Of a stretch of DNA of 64,000 bases, positions 15,564 through 24,663 are shown piece by piece. Origin of the DNA: Methanoculleus sp. UBA208 (GTDB lineage: Archaea; Halobacteriota; Methanomicrobia; Methanomicrobiales; Methanoculleaceae); the NCBI RefSeq assembly GCF_002498065.1, contig NZ_DAFZ01000109.1, positions 1 to 64,000 on the forward strand, read 5' to 3'. Every line of letters starts with the position of its first letter. The first letter of the stretch is position 1. The notes beneath the pieces were generated by a model, which searched no databases, had not been told where the DNA came from, and worked only from the letters and a program-made list of their open reading frames with translations. Position numbers and translations under genes: made by a program.

Positions 15564-18509
15564 TCACACCGGCTCGTGCCGCTGGAGGAAGTCGCGGATC
15601 TTTCTCGATTCCATCCACCCGATGTCCAGCTGCCGTATGATGTCGTTGATCCGGTCGACCTGGTCGCGAATGATATCCATCTCCTTCCCGCCCCCGGAGA
15701 GTTCCACCATGCCGAGGATCACCTGCAGGGGCTGGCGGACATGATCCCCGAGGATCGCGAACTGCTCGATGTTCTGCTGGATCTGCTCGTAGGCCTGTCG
15801 CCGCATGATGTCCTCCTTCACCTGGGCGGTGATATCCTGGATGAGCACGACGTAGCCGCCCGGGGGCGCCCTCTCCTTCTGCCGTATCCTCGTGATGAGC
15901 ACCTCCAGGTACCGGGTCCCGGAACGCGACGTGGCGTAGAGGTTCTGCCGTTTCACCAGTTCGAAATCGAACTCCGACGTGTAGTGGACGGTTTCGCCGC
16001 TCTTGAGCCGGGCCAGCTCCTGTTTGGGGATGTTGGGGTCTGAAAACAGATTGAAGCCCGCGAGTTCGTCCCGGTCGAGGACGCCGAATATCCTGAGGGC
16101 GGCGGGGTTGATGTCGATGAGGTCTCCTGCCGCGTCGTAGTACTCGATTCCGATGGGAGACTCATTAAAAATGCTTCTGAACCGCTCTTCGCTCTCCCGC
16201 AGGGCCTCTTCGATCTGTTTACGCTCGGAGATATCCTCCACCATGCTGATGGCACGCAACGGTTTCCCGACGGGATCGCGGATGAACGTGATGGTTAAAC
16301 GCCCCCAGACGACCCGGCCGTCCTTCCTGATATACCGCTTCTCGAGCTGGACGCCGCGTTCTCTCCCTTCAGCCATCAATTCGTAGAGTGCCAGGGTCGG
16401 GGGGAGATCCTCCGGATGCGTGATATCGGTGATGCTCCGGCCGGCAAGCTCCTCCGCGCTGTAGCCCAGCATCCGGTTGAGGGTTGCGTTGCTCCTGACG
16501 ATAACGCCGTTTTGGTCGGCGATCAGGATCCCGATTCCTGCCTCCTCGAATATCCGCCGGAACCGCTCTTCGCTCTCGCGGAGCTCCTGCTCTACCCGCT
16601 TCTGTCCGGATAGGTCCGCCATGTTGAAGACGCGCAGGATGACCCGGCCACGGCTGTCATAGATCGGGACGGCGCTGTAACGGATGTATTTCTGTTCCCG
16701 GTTCTCGCGCTTGATGAGGATTGCGTCGTATTCGCGGACGTCTTCGCCACGCATTGCCCTGGACGTCGGCCAGTCCTCCAGCGGCATCGGCCGCCCGTCG
16801 GGATAGCGCAGCTCGAACTCCTCCACGTACCTGTCGAGCTCCGCAAACATCCCGGCTTCCGACGAAAAGCCGTGAATCCGCAGTCCTTCCGCGTTCATCG
16901 ACAGCGTGGTTCCTTCCGGATCGGTGATGCCGATGCCGACGTTGACGTTGTCGATCACGGCTCGCAGCTTGTCACGCTCCAGGAGCAGGGCCTCTTCCAC
17001 CTTCTTCTGAGCGGTGATATCGTAGACCGTTCCCTGCAGGTGAGCCGGGACTTCCTCAGTGCCGGGGACGTTCTGGATCATCTCGCGGAGCCAGCGGACC
17101 TCCCCGTCCTTTCTAATGATCCGGTACTCTCGTTCGGTCGCATAACCGGGGACGGTCCGCACACTCTGTGAGGTCCCGGCGAGGCGCGGGCGATCGTCGG
17201 GATGGATTATCCGATACCAGTGCCGTCGATCCCGGAGGAAATCCTCACTTGAATAGCCGGTGATCTCCTCGACCGAGCCATAGATGAAGGTGGGGCCGAA
17301 TTCGAGGTCGGTCCGGAACGCAATCCCCTGGAAGTTCTGAAGGAAGAGGCGATACCGCTCCTCGCTCTCCCGCAACGCCTCTTCCATCTGTTTTCGCTCC
17401 GTGACGTCCCGTGCGATGCCTTCGATGGCGATGAGCAGCCCCTTCTCATCGCGGATGGGGACGTTCTGCGATTCAACCCAGATTACTGTCCCGTCTTTTC
17501 GGAGCCATCTGAGCATGAGCGGCCTGTCCGGAGCGAACTCTCCTCGAAAAACCGCTTCCAGGAGCGGCAGATCGTCGGGATGGATAAAACGCAACGCGAT
17601 CTCCGGATCCGCATAGACCTCTTCGGGGGTATAGCTGGCGATCCGCGTAACGGCCGGGCTGATGTAGGAGAAACGGCGAACGGGCGCAAGCTCGATCCGA
17701 TAGACGATGTCGCGGGCGTTGCGCAGCATGAGGTTCAGCGTATCCGTGCCCGGCCGGCATTCCTCTTCTGCCCGCTCGACCGCCGTGCCTGAGATGCCGA
17801 CGATCCTTCCGTCGGCATCCCGGAGCGGCTCCAGCGTCATATCCAGGACGTGCCGCGTGCCGCCGGAGGTGACCGTCACCTCCTGGCGCAGCACCTCCCC
17901 GGTCTCCAGCACCCGGCGCTTGAGCGAGGCCAGCCTGCCGGCGTCCTCGGGCCCGAAGAGATCGGCGTCGGTCCGGCCGACCACTTCCGTATCGGAGAGT
18001 CCGGACTTCCGGTTGTGCGACCAGATGTAGCGCAGGTCCCTGTCCTGGACAAAGACGACGACCGGGGAGTGGTCGAGGCAGGCCCGGAAGAACCGGGCGG
18101 CCGTATCACCGGCGCTGTCGTGGAAACGGAGGATCCTGTACCCGGTCCCTGCATACGTCGCATTCGGGTCATAGACAAGGGAGAACCAGCGAAGGTCCCC
18201 GGAGCGCTCCCTGACCCGTATCGGCGACCGCTGGATGCTCCTGTCGTTCTGCAGGTCCCCGGCGACCTCCTGCAGGGATGCCGTATCCGGCGACAGCGGC
18301 GTCACGTGCCTGCGTATGAAGTCTGAAGCACTCGCCCCTCTTCCCTCCTCCGGGGTCACGCCCAGGAGAACGGAGAGTGCCCTGTTGAGCCGGACCACCG
18401 TCCGGTCCTCATCGAACACAAGGACCCCGTCGGCTTCTCCGTCGAGAGCGGTGAGAAGACGCTGTTCTTCGGTCTGCTGCCTGGAAGTCATTGTTCCCCT
18501 ATCACGCAA
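15564..18509 (-). CDS. Seven-PAS sensor protein without a kinase ATPase domain
   Basis: A 981-residue soluble protein. I count seven PAS units, beginning near residues 14, 137, 257, 385, 505, 640 and 770, most introduced by a RESEERF/Y linker. The last 80 residues hold a helix pair with DHVRQPLQVILGMVEL and DIIRDQVDRINDIIRQL. This looks like the dimerisation helices of a histidine kinase, with the His kept, but no N, G1 or G2 box follows and the protein simply ends. It cannot phosphorylate by itself. It probably acts with one of the neighbouring kinases. It is encoded directly downstream of the next sensor gene on the same strand, 45 bp away. Confidence 0.85.
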   Translation of the reverse strand: MRDRGTMTSRQQTEEQRLLTALDGEADGVLVFDEDRTVVRLNRALSVLLGVTPEEGRGASASDFIRRHVTPLSPDTASLQEVAGDLQNDRSIQRSPIRVRERSGDLRWFSLVYDPNATYAGTGYRILRFHDSAGDTAARFFRACLDHSPVVVFVQDRDLRYIWSHNRKSGLSDTEVVGRTDADLFGPEDAGRLASLKRRVLETGEVLRQEVTVTSGGTRHVLDMTLEPLRDADGRIVGISGTAVERAEEECRPGTDTLNLMLRNARDIVYRIELAPVRRFSYISPAVTRIASYTPEEVYADPEIALRFIHPDDLPLLEAVFRGEFAPDRPLMLRWLRKDGTVIWVESQNVPIRDEKGLLIAIEGIARDVTERKQMEEALRESEERYRLFLQNFQGIAFRTDLEFGPTFIYGSVEEITGYSSEDFLRDRRHWYRIIHPDDRPRLAGTSQSVRTVPGYATEREYRIIRKDGEVRWLREMIQNVPGTEEVPAHLQGTVYDITAQKKVEEALLLERDKLRAVIDNVNVGIGITDPEGTTLSMNAEGLRIHGFSSEAGMFAELDRYVEEFELRYPDGRPMPLEDWPTSRAMRGEDVREYDAILIKRENREQKYIRYSAVPIYDSRGRVILRVFNMADLSGQKRVEQELRESEERFRRIFEEAGIGILIADQNGVIVRSNATLNRMLGYSAEELAGRSITDITHPEDLPPTLALYELMAEGRERGVQLEKRYIRKDGRVVWGRLTITFIRDPVGKPLRAISMVEDISERKQIEEALRESEERFRSIFNESPIGIEYYDAAGDLIDINPAALRIFGVLDRDELAGFNLFSDPNIPKQELARLKSGETVHYTSEFDFELVKRQNLYATSRSGTRYLEVLITRIRQKERAPPGGYVVLIQDITAQVKEDIMRRQAYEQIQQNIEQFAILGDHVRQPLQVILGMVELSGGGKEMDIIRDQVDRINDIIRQLDIGWMESRKIRDFLQRHEPV

Positions 18510-18554
18510 GTTGCATTGCTCTCCGATCGACTGCTTCCGGCGGGGACTCCCTGA

Positions 18555-21500
18555 TCATTCCGCGACCTCCTTGAGCGTGAACCGGAACGCAGCGCCCGCT
18601 TCCGTGGTGCCGGGCACCCGATCCTCGACCCAGATACGCCCGCCGTAACGCTCCAGGAGCGTGCGGCAGATGTAGAGGCCGAGCCCCTCCCCCCGTGCCC
18701 GGGTCCGCCCTCGTTCGAACCGGCGGAAGATCGACTCCTTCAGTTCGTCGGGAACGCCGGGGCCGGTGTCGGCCACGGTGACGACGATGCTGCCGTCGAG
18801 CGTCTCGGCCGAGATAGTAATAACGACGTCGGGGCCGCCGAACTTGACGGCATTCCCGATGAGATTGTGGAAGACTTCGGCAAGGAGATCGTCCGCCCAG
18901 ACCGTGCGAGAGACTCCTTCATACCCGATCCCGGCTTCGGGGAAGTTCTTTTGTTCGCTGACGATCACGCCGTGAAGGTCGATCGGCTTCAGCGGCGCAT
19001 GTTCCTGATGAATTTTGCGGATCATTGCAACATTCGCCAGAATCTCCGTGCTTTTATCGATACTCCCCTTCATCTTCCGGACATATGTTTTGGGTTCCCC
19101 TTCGAGGATCTGCATCAGCAGGTCAGTGTACAGGATGGTGACGCAGTTGGCGTTCCTGATGTCGTGCGTGAGGATGTCCAGGTACAGGTTCGCTTCGCGG
19201 TTTGCCGCCTCCAGCTGCTTATACAGCGTTCCGCGCAGGATGCCGGCCCCGATCTCCTTGCTGATCGCCTCCATGAGCCATCGGGCGTCCGGGGGCACCC
19301 GCTCTCCTGCCGAACTCCCGATTGCCAGCGCTCCCATGATTCTCGACTCGGCCATGAGCGGAATCCAGGTGAGGGCGGAAACCCCGAAAACGTCCAGAAT
19401 AGCCTTCTCCGCTTCATCCGTCTGTGCCCCGGCGGGGATGGAGAGATGTCTGCCTGCAACGAAGACCTTGTTGAAGGGGCGCTGGAATATATCGAGGGTC
19501 TTCAACCCGATTGATCGCTCCATGCCCCGCTGGCTCGCGAGAGTCGCAATGTTCAGTTCCCGGTCCAGCAGGTAGATGGCGCCGATATCGAAGTTCAGGA
19601 GGGCGAGGGAGGTATCGAGCGCGGACTCGACCAGCTCGTCGAGCGTGAGAGCCGATGCCGAGACGCCGATCAGCCGGTTCAGCATGGAGAGCTCCGAGCC
19701 CCGGCGCTGTATGGCCTCCTGTGCCTGCTTGCGCTCAGAGATGTCACGGAAGACGACCATAATCGACGGTTGCCCATCGTAGAGTATGGGGGCCGCCGTG
19801 ACCTCGACCCAGATGACCCGGCCTTCGACGGTCAGGCTCACCTCTTCGAATACCGGGATACCTGTGCCCTCCTGCAGCATCCGGCGGATCCGTTCGGCGA
19901 CGAAACCCTGGTAATCGGGGTGGACGAACATACCAAGCGGCTTGCCTACGACGTCTTCAGGCCCCTTCCCCCCTGCAATCCGGATGCCGGCAGGATTCAC
20001 GTAGACGATGTTGCCGTCGGTCCGGTGAACGACGACGGCCTCCGGCATGAGTTCGACGAGGGTGCGGTAGCGCTCCTCGCTCTCGCGCAGAGCCTCCTCT
20101 GCCCTTTTCTGCTCCGTGATGTCGCGTGCCGCAGCAAAGACGCCTGCGACCCTCCCTTCTTCGTCGCGGTAGACGGAGGCGTTATAGAGCACCGGAATCG
20201 TATGCCCGTCGCGATGCCGGATCTCCAGCGGGTAGTCCCGCACCTGCCCTTCCGCAAAGACCCTCCGGTATCCCGCCTTTGCGCCAGGAGGATCGGTGAA
20301 GTAATCGGAGAAGTCCGTTCCTATCAGCTCTTCGCGTGCATAGCCTGTCGCCTGCTCGGTGGCAGTATTGACGTCGGTGATCCTTCCGTCGGGGCCGATG
20401 GCGGCGAGCGGGTCGGGATTGGCTTCGATGAGGCTCCTGTTGTAGGCGTTTGCTGCTTTGAGCCCCTCTTCCGCCTGCTTCTGCTCGGTGATATCGATCC
20501 CCGACCCCATCGCAGAGAGCGGTTTCCCTTCCTCATCGGTGACCATGGAGAGGGCAAGTTGCATGGGGAAGGTCGACCCGTCCCGGCGTCGCCCCTCGGT
20601 CTCCCCGGACCAGGTGCCGACCCGGAGGAACTCGTCTATGATCCGGTTTGCCTCCGCCGGGTCGGCCCAGAGCACCGATGTCGGCTGCCCGAGAATCTCG
20701 TCCTCCCGCTCCCACCCGTGTATGGCGAGGAAGGCGCGGTTGACATAGATGATCCTCCCGTCGAGACCGACGAGGGAGATGGCGTCGAGCGACGATGCTA
20801 TCGCCATATCCTTGATCCTGAGCTCCTGCTCGGCCCGCTTGCGCTCGGTGATATCCTGCGCGAACTCGATGAGACCGATAAGCTCCCCGTTCTCGTCGGT
20901 GACGGGATGCCCCCGGAGGAAGAAGACCCTCCCGTCGGGAGTGGCGATCTCGGTTTCCTGGGGCTGCCCGGTCTCCCGGGCAATAACGACAGGGCATATG
21001 TCGCAGACACCTGTACGGTTGTGCCATATCTCGTAGCATCGATGCCCGACCAGGTCCTCCGGTTCCCTGCCGAGGAACGCGGCGGCGGCGCGGTTGACCC
21101 AGAGCACCCTGAGATCCGTGTCATAGTAGGCGAACATCTCGGCCGTCGAGTCGAGAATCAGGCCCTTCTCCCGTTCTGACCGCCGCAGGGCCTCTTCGGT
21201 CCGCTTTCGCTCCGTGATGTCCCACGCGTTTATCACAAAGCCCCTGATGTGAGGATCGTCAAGGAGGTTGGTCACGATTGCCTCGATCACGTGCGTGCCG
21301 CGCGGGCCCCTGAAGCGGACCTCGAGCTGCCCGCTCCCCCCCGGGCTCTCTGCCAGGGTCGATACCATCTCCTCCACCCGCGGCAGATCCTCGGGCTGGA
21401 TCATATCGAACGCATGCTTCCCGATCAGCGTATCGGGCGCAAAGCCGTCCAACCGCTCGATAGGCGGGCTCGCAAACCGGATCGTTAACTGATCGTCGAT

Positions 21501-21668
21501 AATGAGGATGAATTCGGAGCCCTTCTCGATGAGGGCCCGGAACGTCTTTTCGCTCTCTCGCAGGTCGGCCTCCGCCCGGTGCCGCTGGAGAGCGATCGAA
21601 GCAAGGCTCCGGAAGACCTCGACGGCCCGGAAATTGACCTCTCCACCCTCCCGCCGGGTGAGTATCAC
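18555..21668 (-). CDS. Multi-PAS/GAF histidine kinase, 3' part of an amber-split gene
   Basis: A 1037-codon stretch. It starts inside a GAF domain (VILTRREGG to EVFRSLASIALQRHRAEADL), followed by five PAS domains. The second has the Cys motif GVCDICPVV after CYEIWHNR, which is frequent in methanogen PAS domains and may bind a metal or heme. A second GAF follows (NFDIGAIYLLDRELNIATLA), then a complete kinase: YLDILTHDIRNANCV, HNLIGNAVKFG, DTGPGVPDELK and GEGLGLYICR. The frame is continuous with the upstream 279 codons except for one TAG at 21693-21695. GTG 21668 is the first start after that stop, with no good ribosome site, so an intact protein of 1325 residues was the original form. Confidence 0.75.
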   Translation of the reverse strand: MILTRREGGEVNFRAVEVFRSLASIALQRHRAEADLRESEKTFRALIEKGSEFILIIDDQLTIRFASPPIERLDGFAPDTLIGKHAFDMIQPEDLPRVEEMVSTLAESPGGSGQLEVRFRGPRGTHVIEAIVTNLLDDPHIRGFVINAWDITERKRTEEALRRSEREKGLILDSTAEMFAYYDTDLRVLWVNRAAAAFLGREPEDLVGHRCYEIWHNRTGVCDICPVVIARETGQPQETEIATPDGRVFFLRGHPVTDENGELIGLIEFAQDITERKRAEQELRIKDMAIASSLDAISLVGLDGRIIYVNRAFLAIHGWEREDEILGQPTSVLWADPAEANRIIDEFLRVGTWSGETEGRRRDGSTFPMQLALSMVTDEEGKPLSAMGSGIDITEQKQAEEGLKAANAYNRSLIEANPDPLAAIGPDGRITDVNTATEQATGYAREELIGTDFSDYFTDPPGAKAGYRRVFAEGQVRDYPLEIRHRDGHTIPVLYNASVYRDEEGRVAGVFAAARDITEQKRAEEALRESEERYRTLVELMPEAVVVHRTDGNIVYVNPAGIRIAGGKGPEDVVGKPLGMFVHPDYQGFVAERIRRMLQEGTGIPVFEEVSLTVEGRVIWVEVTAAPILYDGQPSIMVVFRDISERKQAQEAIQRRGSELSMLNRLIGVSASALTLDELVESALDTSLALLNFDIGAIYLLDRELNIATLASQRGMERSIGLKTLDIFQRPFNKVFVAGRHLSIPAGAQTDEAEKAILDVFGVSALTWIPLMAESRIMGALAIGSSAGERVPPDARWLMEAISKEIGAGILRGTLYKQLEAANREANLYLDILTHDIRNANCVTILYTDLLMQILEGEPKTYVRKMKGSIDKSTEILANVAMIRKIHQEHAPLKPIDLHGVIVSEQKNFPEAGIGYEGVSRTVWADDLLAEVFHNLIGNAVKFGGPDVVITISAETLDGSIVVTVADTGPGVPDELKESIFRRFERGRTRARGEGLGLYICRTLLERYGGRIWVEDRVPGTTEAGAAFRFTLKEVAE

Positions 21669-21692
21669 GGCCGACCCGAAGATTTCGCCTTT

Positions 21693-22532
21693 CTAGGTGA
21701 ACGGGATGCAGTACATTGCCCCAAGACCGGCAATATCCTCGAATTTACGGCAGATCTCCCGGGAGATCTGCCCGAGGGCGACTTCCTGCAGCCCTCCTTT
21801 CACCTCCTCGATCTCGCCGCGGGTCATGATCGCCCGGATATGCGGTGGGATTTCGAGCGAGATCCCGGTGAGGTCCTCCCCGAAGGTCTCGATGATCTCC
21901 GGCAGGAACGGCTCGATGCCGAAGAACGCTCGCGGGTTCAGGGTGCCCGCCCGGATATCGGCGGCGCTCACGATGACGACGGCACCGGGCGCGAGTTCGT
22001 GGAGGTAGGCGCCGATTGCGGAGAAGACGTCGGCCTCGGGCGGCATCGCAGCAAGTTCCGTCGCCGCCCGGGAGAGGAAGGCCTGATCGCCCGATCTCCG
22101 CCGCACCTCTCCTTCGGCGGCCTCCCGGCGGGTGACGTCGCGGAACCGGACGAGCCAGTCCCCGGTCGCTTCCACCTGCCTGGAGGAGAAGGCATACCAC
22201 CTCTCCCGGCAGGCCGAGGATACCCTGGCCGTGATCTCCCCGGACTCGGTGCGGTTCTGCAGCAGCGAGAGGATCCGCTCCCTCTGGTCCCCGTCCGCTT
22301 CCGGAAGGATTCGGTCGGCGACGATGCGGGCCGCATCCGCACCGCGGGCGTCATCGGCGGAGATCCCGGCGAGGCGCTCCATGGAAGGGGTGATGGTGCG
22401 GATGTTCATGTTGGAATCGGCGAGGATGACGGCATCTTCCGTGGCTTCCAGTATCTGCAGTATCTCGGGTCGCACCTCCATGTCCGGCTCAGTGATCCGC
22501 ATACGGCCCAGCCCCGCCCGCAGGATCGTCAT
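21693..22532 (-). CDS. PAS-GAF N-terminal part of the amber-split sensor kinase
   Basis: 279 residues: a PAS domain (ILEATEDAVILADSNMNIRT) that joins a GAF domain (VFSAIGAYLHELAPGAVVIV). The GAF is cut at GLGAMYCIPFT by TAG 21693-21695. Directly after the stop the same frame continues KGEIFGSAVILTRREGG, which is exactly the missing end of the GAF domain. Without readthrough the product is a sensor fragment with no output module. ATG 22532 has GAGGAA upstream; ATG 22502 is an alternative. Substitution of a Gln, Tyr or Trp codon is the simple explanation. UAG readthrough as pyrrolysine would need a pyl locus, which is not in the window. Confidence 0.72.
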   Translation of the reverse strand: MTILRAGLGRMRITEPDMEVRPEILQILEATEDAVILADSNMNIRTITPSMERLAGISADDARGADAARIVADRILPEADGDQRERILSLLQNRTESGEITARVSSACRERWYAFSSRQVEATGDWLVRFRDVTRREAAEGEVRRRSGDQAFLSRAATELAAMPPEADVFSAIGAYLHELAPGAVVIVSAADIRAGTLNPRAFFGIEPFLPEIIETFGEDLTGISLEIPPHIRAIMTRGEIEEVKGGLQEVALGQISREICRKFEDIAGLGAMYCIPFT

Positions 22533-22752
22533 CGGCAGGGAGTTCCTCGTGCAGGGTTCTCCACGGGGATAACGTCATAGAAAGTATATAATAGTCTGTC
22601 TGCCGGCCCGTCCGGGCAGCCAGCCCACCCTTTTTGTGCGCCGGGGAGATCTCGATACGGCAAGACCTTTGGGCTCCGTCCAGGCATGTGCGGGAACGGC
22701 TGGAATAATGGGAGGACTTGAAAGCGGAGGGAATATAACCCAAGAAGTAAAT

Positions 22753-22836
22753 GCGAGGGGTGAGATTCGAACTCACGAACTCCTACGAGACCAGGCCCTC
22801 AACCTGGCGCCTTTGACCTGGCTTGGCAACCCTCGC
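22753..22836 (-). tRNA. tRNA-Leu (anticodon GAG)
   Basis: The 84-nt cloverleaf has acceptor GCGAGGG paired with CCCTCGC. The anticodon stem CCAGG/CCTGG encloses the loop TTGAGGG, giving anticodon GAG (Leu, CUC/CUU). It has a long class II variable arm and T arm GTGAG-TTCGAAT-CTCAC. The 3' CCA is not encoded and no intron is present. An AT-rich promoter region with ATATTTTATG lies about 35 bp upstream near 22868-22878. Confidence 0.95.
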
Positions 22837-23017
22837 CCTGTTCCTCTCTATATAACGCATTGCAACATAAAATATCTTGCTCTGCGGGAACCGGGCCTCT
22901 CACGGACGAGATGGCCGCACGTCCCCGTGTGGCCTTCCCGTTATGCGCATACCCGTGCTCCGGCGTCCCCTGAACGTCTTCGATGCGTATTTATGCGCCC
23001 GCTTCCAACGATCCCGC

Positions 23018-23521
23018 ATGTGGGCTGACATCTCACGGGAGTTCGCCGATTCGCCGTCCCAGAGCCGCGTCGTCCGGTTCCTGCTGGAGAACGGGTTCGG
23101 CATCAATGAAGAGGGGCGCATCGTCTGCAACGGCATCGAGATCCCGGCCACGCACGTCGGCAGGGCGATCGAGACCGACCGCAGGGTCGTCGACGCCACA
23201 GCCCGCCGCATTCTCGAGAACCCGGAACTTCGGGAGGTCTTTATCCGGATGCGTGCCGCGCCCGACCTCTCCCGGGTCGCCGAGGCCCTCGGCCTCTCGG
23301 TCATCACGCTCTACCCGAAGGACGCGCACCAGAAGGGGATCGTCGGCGCGGCGGTCGAGGTTCTCGTCGAACACGACCTCTCCATCCGCCAGATCTTCGT
23401 CACCGATCCCTACCTCGCAGAAGAGCCCAAACTCGTGATGATCGTGGACGAACCAAGGGTCCCGGCATCGGTCTACGAACGCCTGCGTGCGCTCCCGCAG
23501 GTAAAACAGTTGATCATCTGA
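23018..23521 (+). CDS. HTH-ACT type regulatory protein
   Basis: A 167-residue protein of a kind conserved in methanogens. The N-terminal half (SRVVRFLLENGFGINEEGRI, then RRVVDATARRIL) looks like a DNA-binding winged helix. The C-terminal 75 residues have the beta-alpha-beta-beta-alpha-beta order of an ACT domain (LSVITLYPKDAHQKGIVGAA, then LSIRQIFVTDPYLAEEPKLV). ACT domains bind amino acids, so it may sense an amino acid and regulate transcription. ATG 23018 is preferred because the N-terminal helix begins there; an upstream in-frame extension overlaps the promoter region. It converges on and overlaps the HD gene by 8 bp. Confidence 0.68.
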   Translation: MWADISREFADSPSQSRVVRFLLENGFGINEEGRIVCNGIEIPATHVGRAIETDRRVVDATARRILENPELREVFIRMRAAPDLSRVAEALGLSVITLYPKDAHQKGIVGAAVEVLVEHDLSIRQIFVTDPYLAEEPKLVMIVDEPRVPASVYERLRALPQVKQLII

Positions 23522-23999
23522 AAAGCTCCATCTCCTGCCCGAGCCGGCGGATCCGCTCCCTCTGCCTTCGCGGGAGGGCGATTGAACGCTGCAGCCGCTC
23601 CTCGAGCGTGATGACGCGGGTTCCCTTCACCAGGTTGTCCGCGTGGGCGACGATCTTCTCCTCAAGCGTTCTTGGCATGCAGTCGCGCGGCGTCAGATCG
23701 AGGGCCGCACACTCGTCCGCCGTCAGCCCGGCGCCGATGTGCCGCTCGACGATGGCGACGACGGCTTCGTCAAGACCGAACGACCGGCATATCGCGCCGC
23801 CCGCTTCGGCGTGGCGAAGGTCGTGCGTCACTCCCCGGCCGATATCGTGGAGGAGGGCCCCGGCCTCGATGAGGTCGCGATCGACCGACGGGCCGGAGGC
23901 GTAGGCGAGCGCAAGGTCGCGCACCGCCCGGCAGTGTGCGATGACCCCTTCGGAGCACCCGGCGCGCCTGAGGAGGGCGATGCAGTCCTCTTCACGCAC
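23514..23999 (-). CDS. HD-domain protein of TIGR00295 type
   Basis: A 161-residue HD phosphohydrolase-like protein. Motifs are [31 protein letters not shown] with the His-Asp pair, [10 protein letters not shown] and [12 protein letters not shown]. All metal ligands appear present. The family occurs in methanogens and its substrate is unknown. The GTG start at 23999 overlaps the 3' end of the TFE gene by 8 bp (GGAGTGCGTGA), so the two are coupled. This linkage to a general transcription factor suggests a housekeeping rather than accessory role. Confidence 0.78.
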   Translation of the reverse strand: MREEDCIALLRRAGCSEGVIAHCRAVRDLALAYASGPSVDRDLIEAGALLHDIGRGVTHDLRHAEAGGAICRSFGLDEAVVAIVERHIGAGLTADECAALDLTPRDCMPRTLEEKIVAHADNLVKGTRVITLEERLQRSIALPRRQRERIRRLGQEMELFR

Positions 24000-24513
24000 T
24001 CCCGAGGCTCTCCTTGATCTTATCGACCCTTCTCCTGAGGGCGCTGGCGATGAGTTCGTTGTCGAAGTGCTCGAGCATCTCCTCGCAGTTCGGGCACTCG
24101 AAGTTCCAGTTCGCCGCATCCGTGAAGGTATAGACGACGCTGCAGTTTCTGCACATGTAAAAGTCGTTCTTCTCCTCGTAGGTGAGCCGGGCATTGAGGT
24201 GCTCGAGCACGTCCCGGACCTCCTCCTCGAGCACGTCATAAACACGGTCCAGGCGGAGGTGCCAGAGGTAGGTGAGCCAGCCGGTCTCGGTGTTCTTCAG
24301 CCGCCGGTACTCGGCGAGGCGTTTCTCGTAGAGCGTGTAAAGGGTGTGGCGAACGGTGTTGAGGTTGACCCCGGTCATCTCGGCAAGTTCCTCGTCACTG
24401 TGCTCTCCTCCTTCGGGGAACCGCCTGAGAAGCTCGATTCCATCCTCCCCGATCATGCGCAGAATGTAGGCGTTGATTGCCGGATCGTTTAACAGTTCAG
24501 TGACGGATACCAT
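23992..24513 (-). CDS. tfe: Transcription initiation factor E, alpha subunit
   Basis: A 173-residue TFE-alpha. Residues 1-90 form the extended winged helix ([20 protein letters not shown], then [20 protein letters not shown]) that contacts promoter DNA at the upstream fork. A helix leads to the zinc ribbon [10 protein letters not shown] with CPNCEEML. It helps open promoters with RNA polymerase, TBP and TFB. ATG 24513 has GGGAGAGA nine bases upstream; a TTG two codons earlier is less likely. Its promoter is the AT-rich stretch 24540-24560. The HD gene follows with an 8-bp overlap. Confidence 0.93.
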   Translation of the reverse strand: MVSVTELLNDPAINAYILRMIGEDGIELLRRFPEGGEHSDEELAEMTGVNLNTVRHTLYTLYEKRLAEYRRLKNTETGWLTYLWHLRLDRVYDVLEEEVRDVLEHLNARLTYEEKNDFYMCRNCSVVYTFTDAANWNFECPNCEEMLEHFDNELIASALRRRVDKIKESLGSA

Positions 24514-24542
24514 GCTCAAATCTCTCCCATAACGGATAATCG

Positions 24543-24555
24543 TATAATAGTATAT
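24543..24555 (-). promoter_or_regulatory. AT-rich promoter element of tfe
   Basis: TATAATAGTATAT stands out in GC-rich surroundings 30-42 bp upstream of the tfe ATG, with GGGAGAGA between it and the start. It is the likely TATA region. Transcription would start near 24525 and leave a short leader that contains the ribosome site. Confidence 0.5.
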
Positions 24556-24663
24556 GTTCCAGCATCGATGTTTAGCATACTCTGCTTTTAATCTTTAATT
24601 CTCTTTTCCCGTGTCCGGGGGGCGGTCCCCCTCTCCCGCCGGAGGCGGGGCCGTGCCCACCGC

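Noticed and set aside
15421..15618. Small frame between the sensor genes
   Set aside because: Composition is unlike a protein, it has no ribosome site, and it overlaps the end of the seven-PAS gene.
22837..23017. Riboswitch or second tRNA next to tRNA-Leu
   Set aside because: No cloverleaf or known riboswitch core can be drawn; the region reads as promoter DNA.
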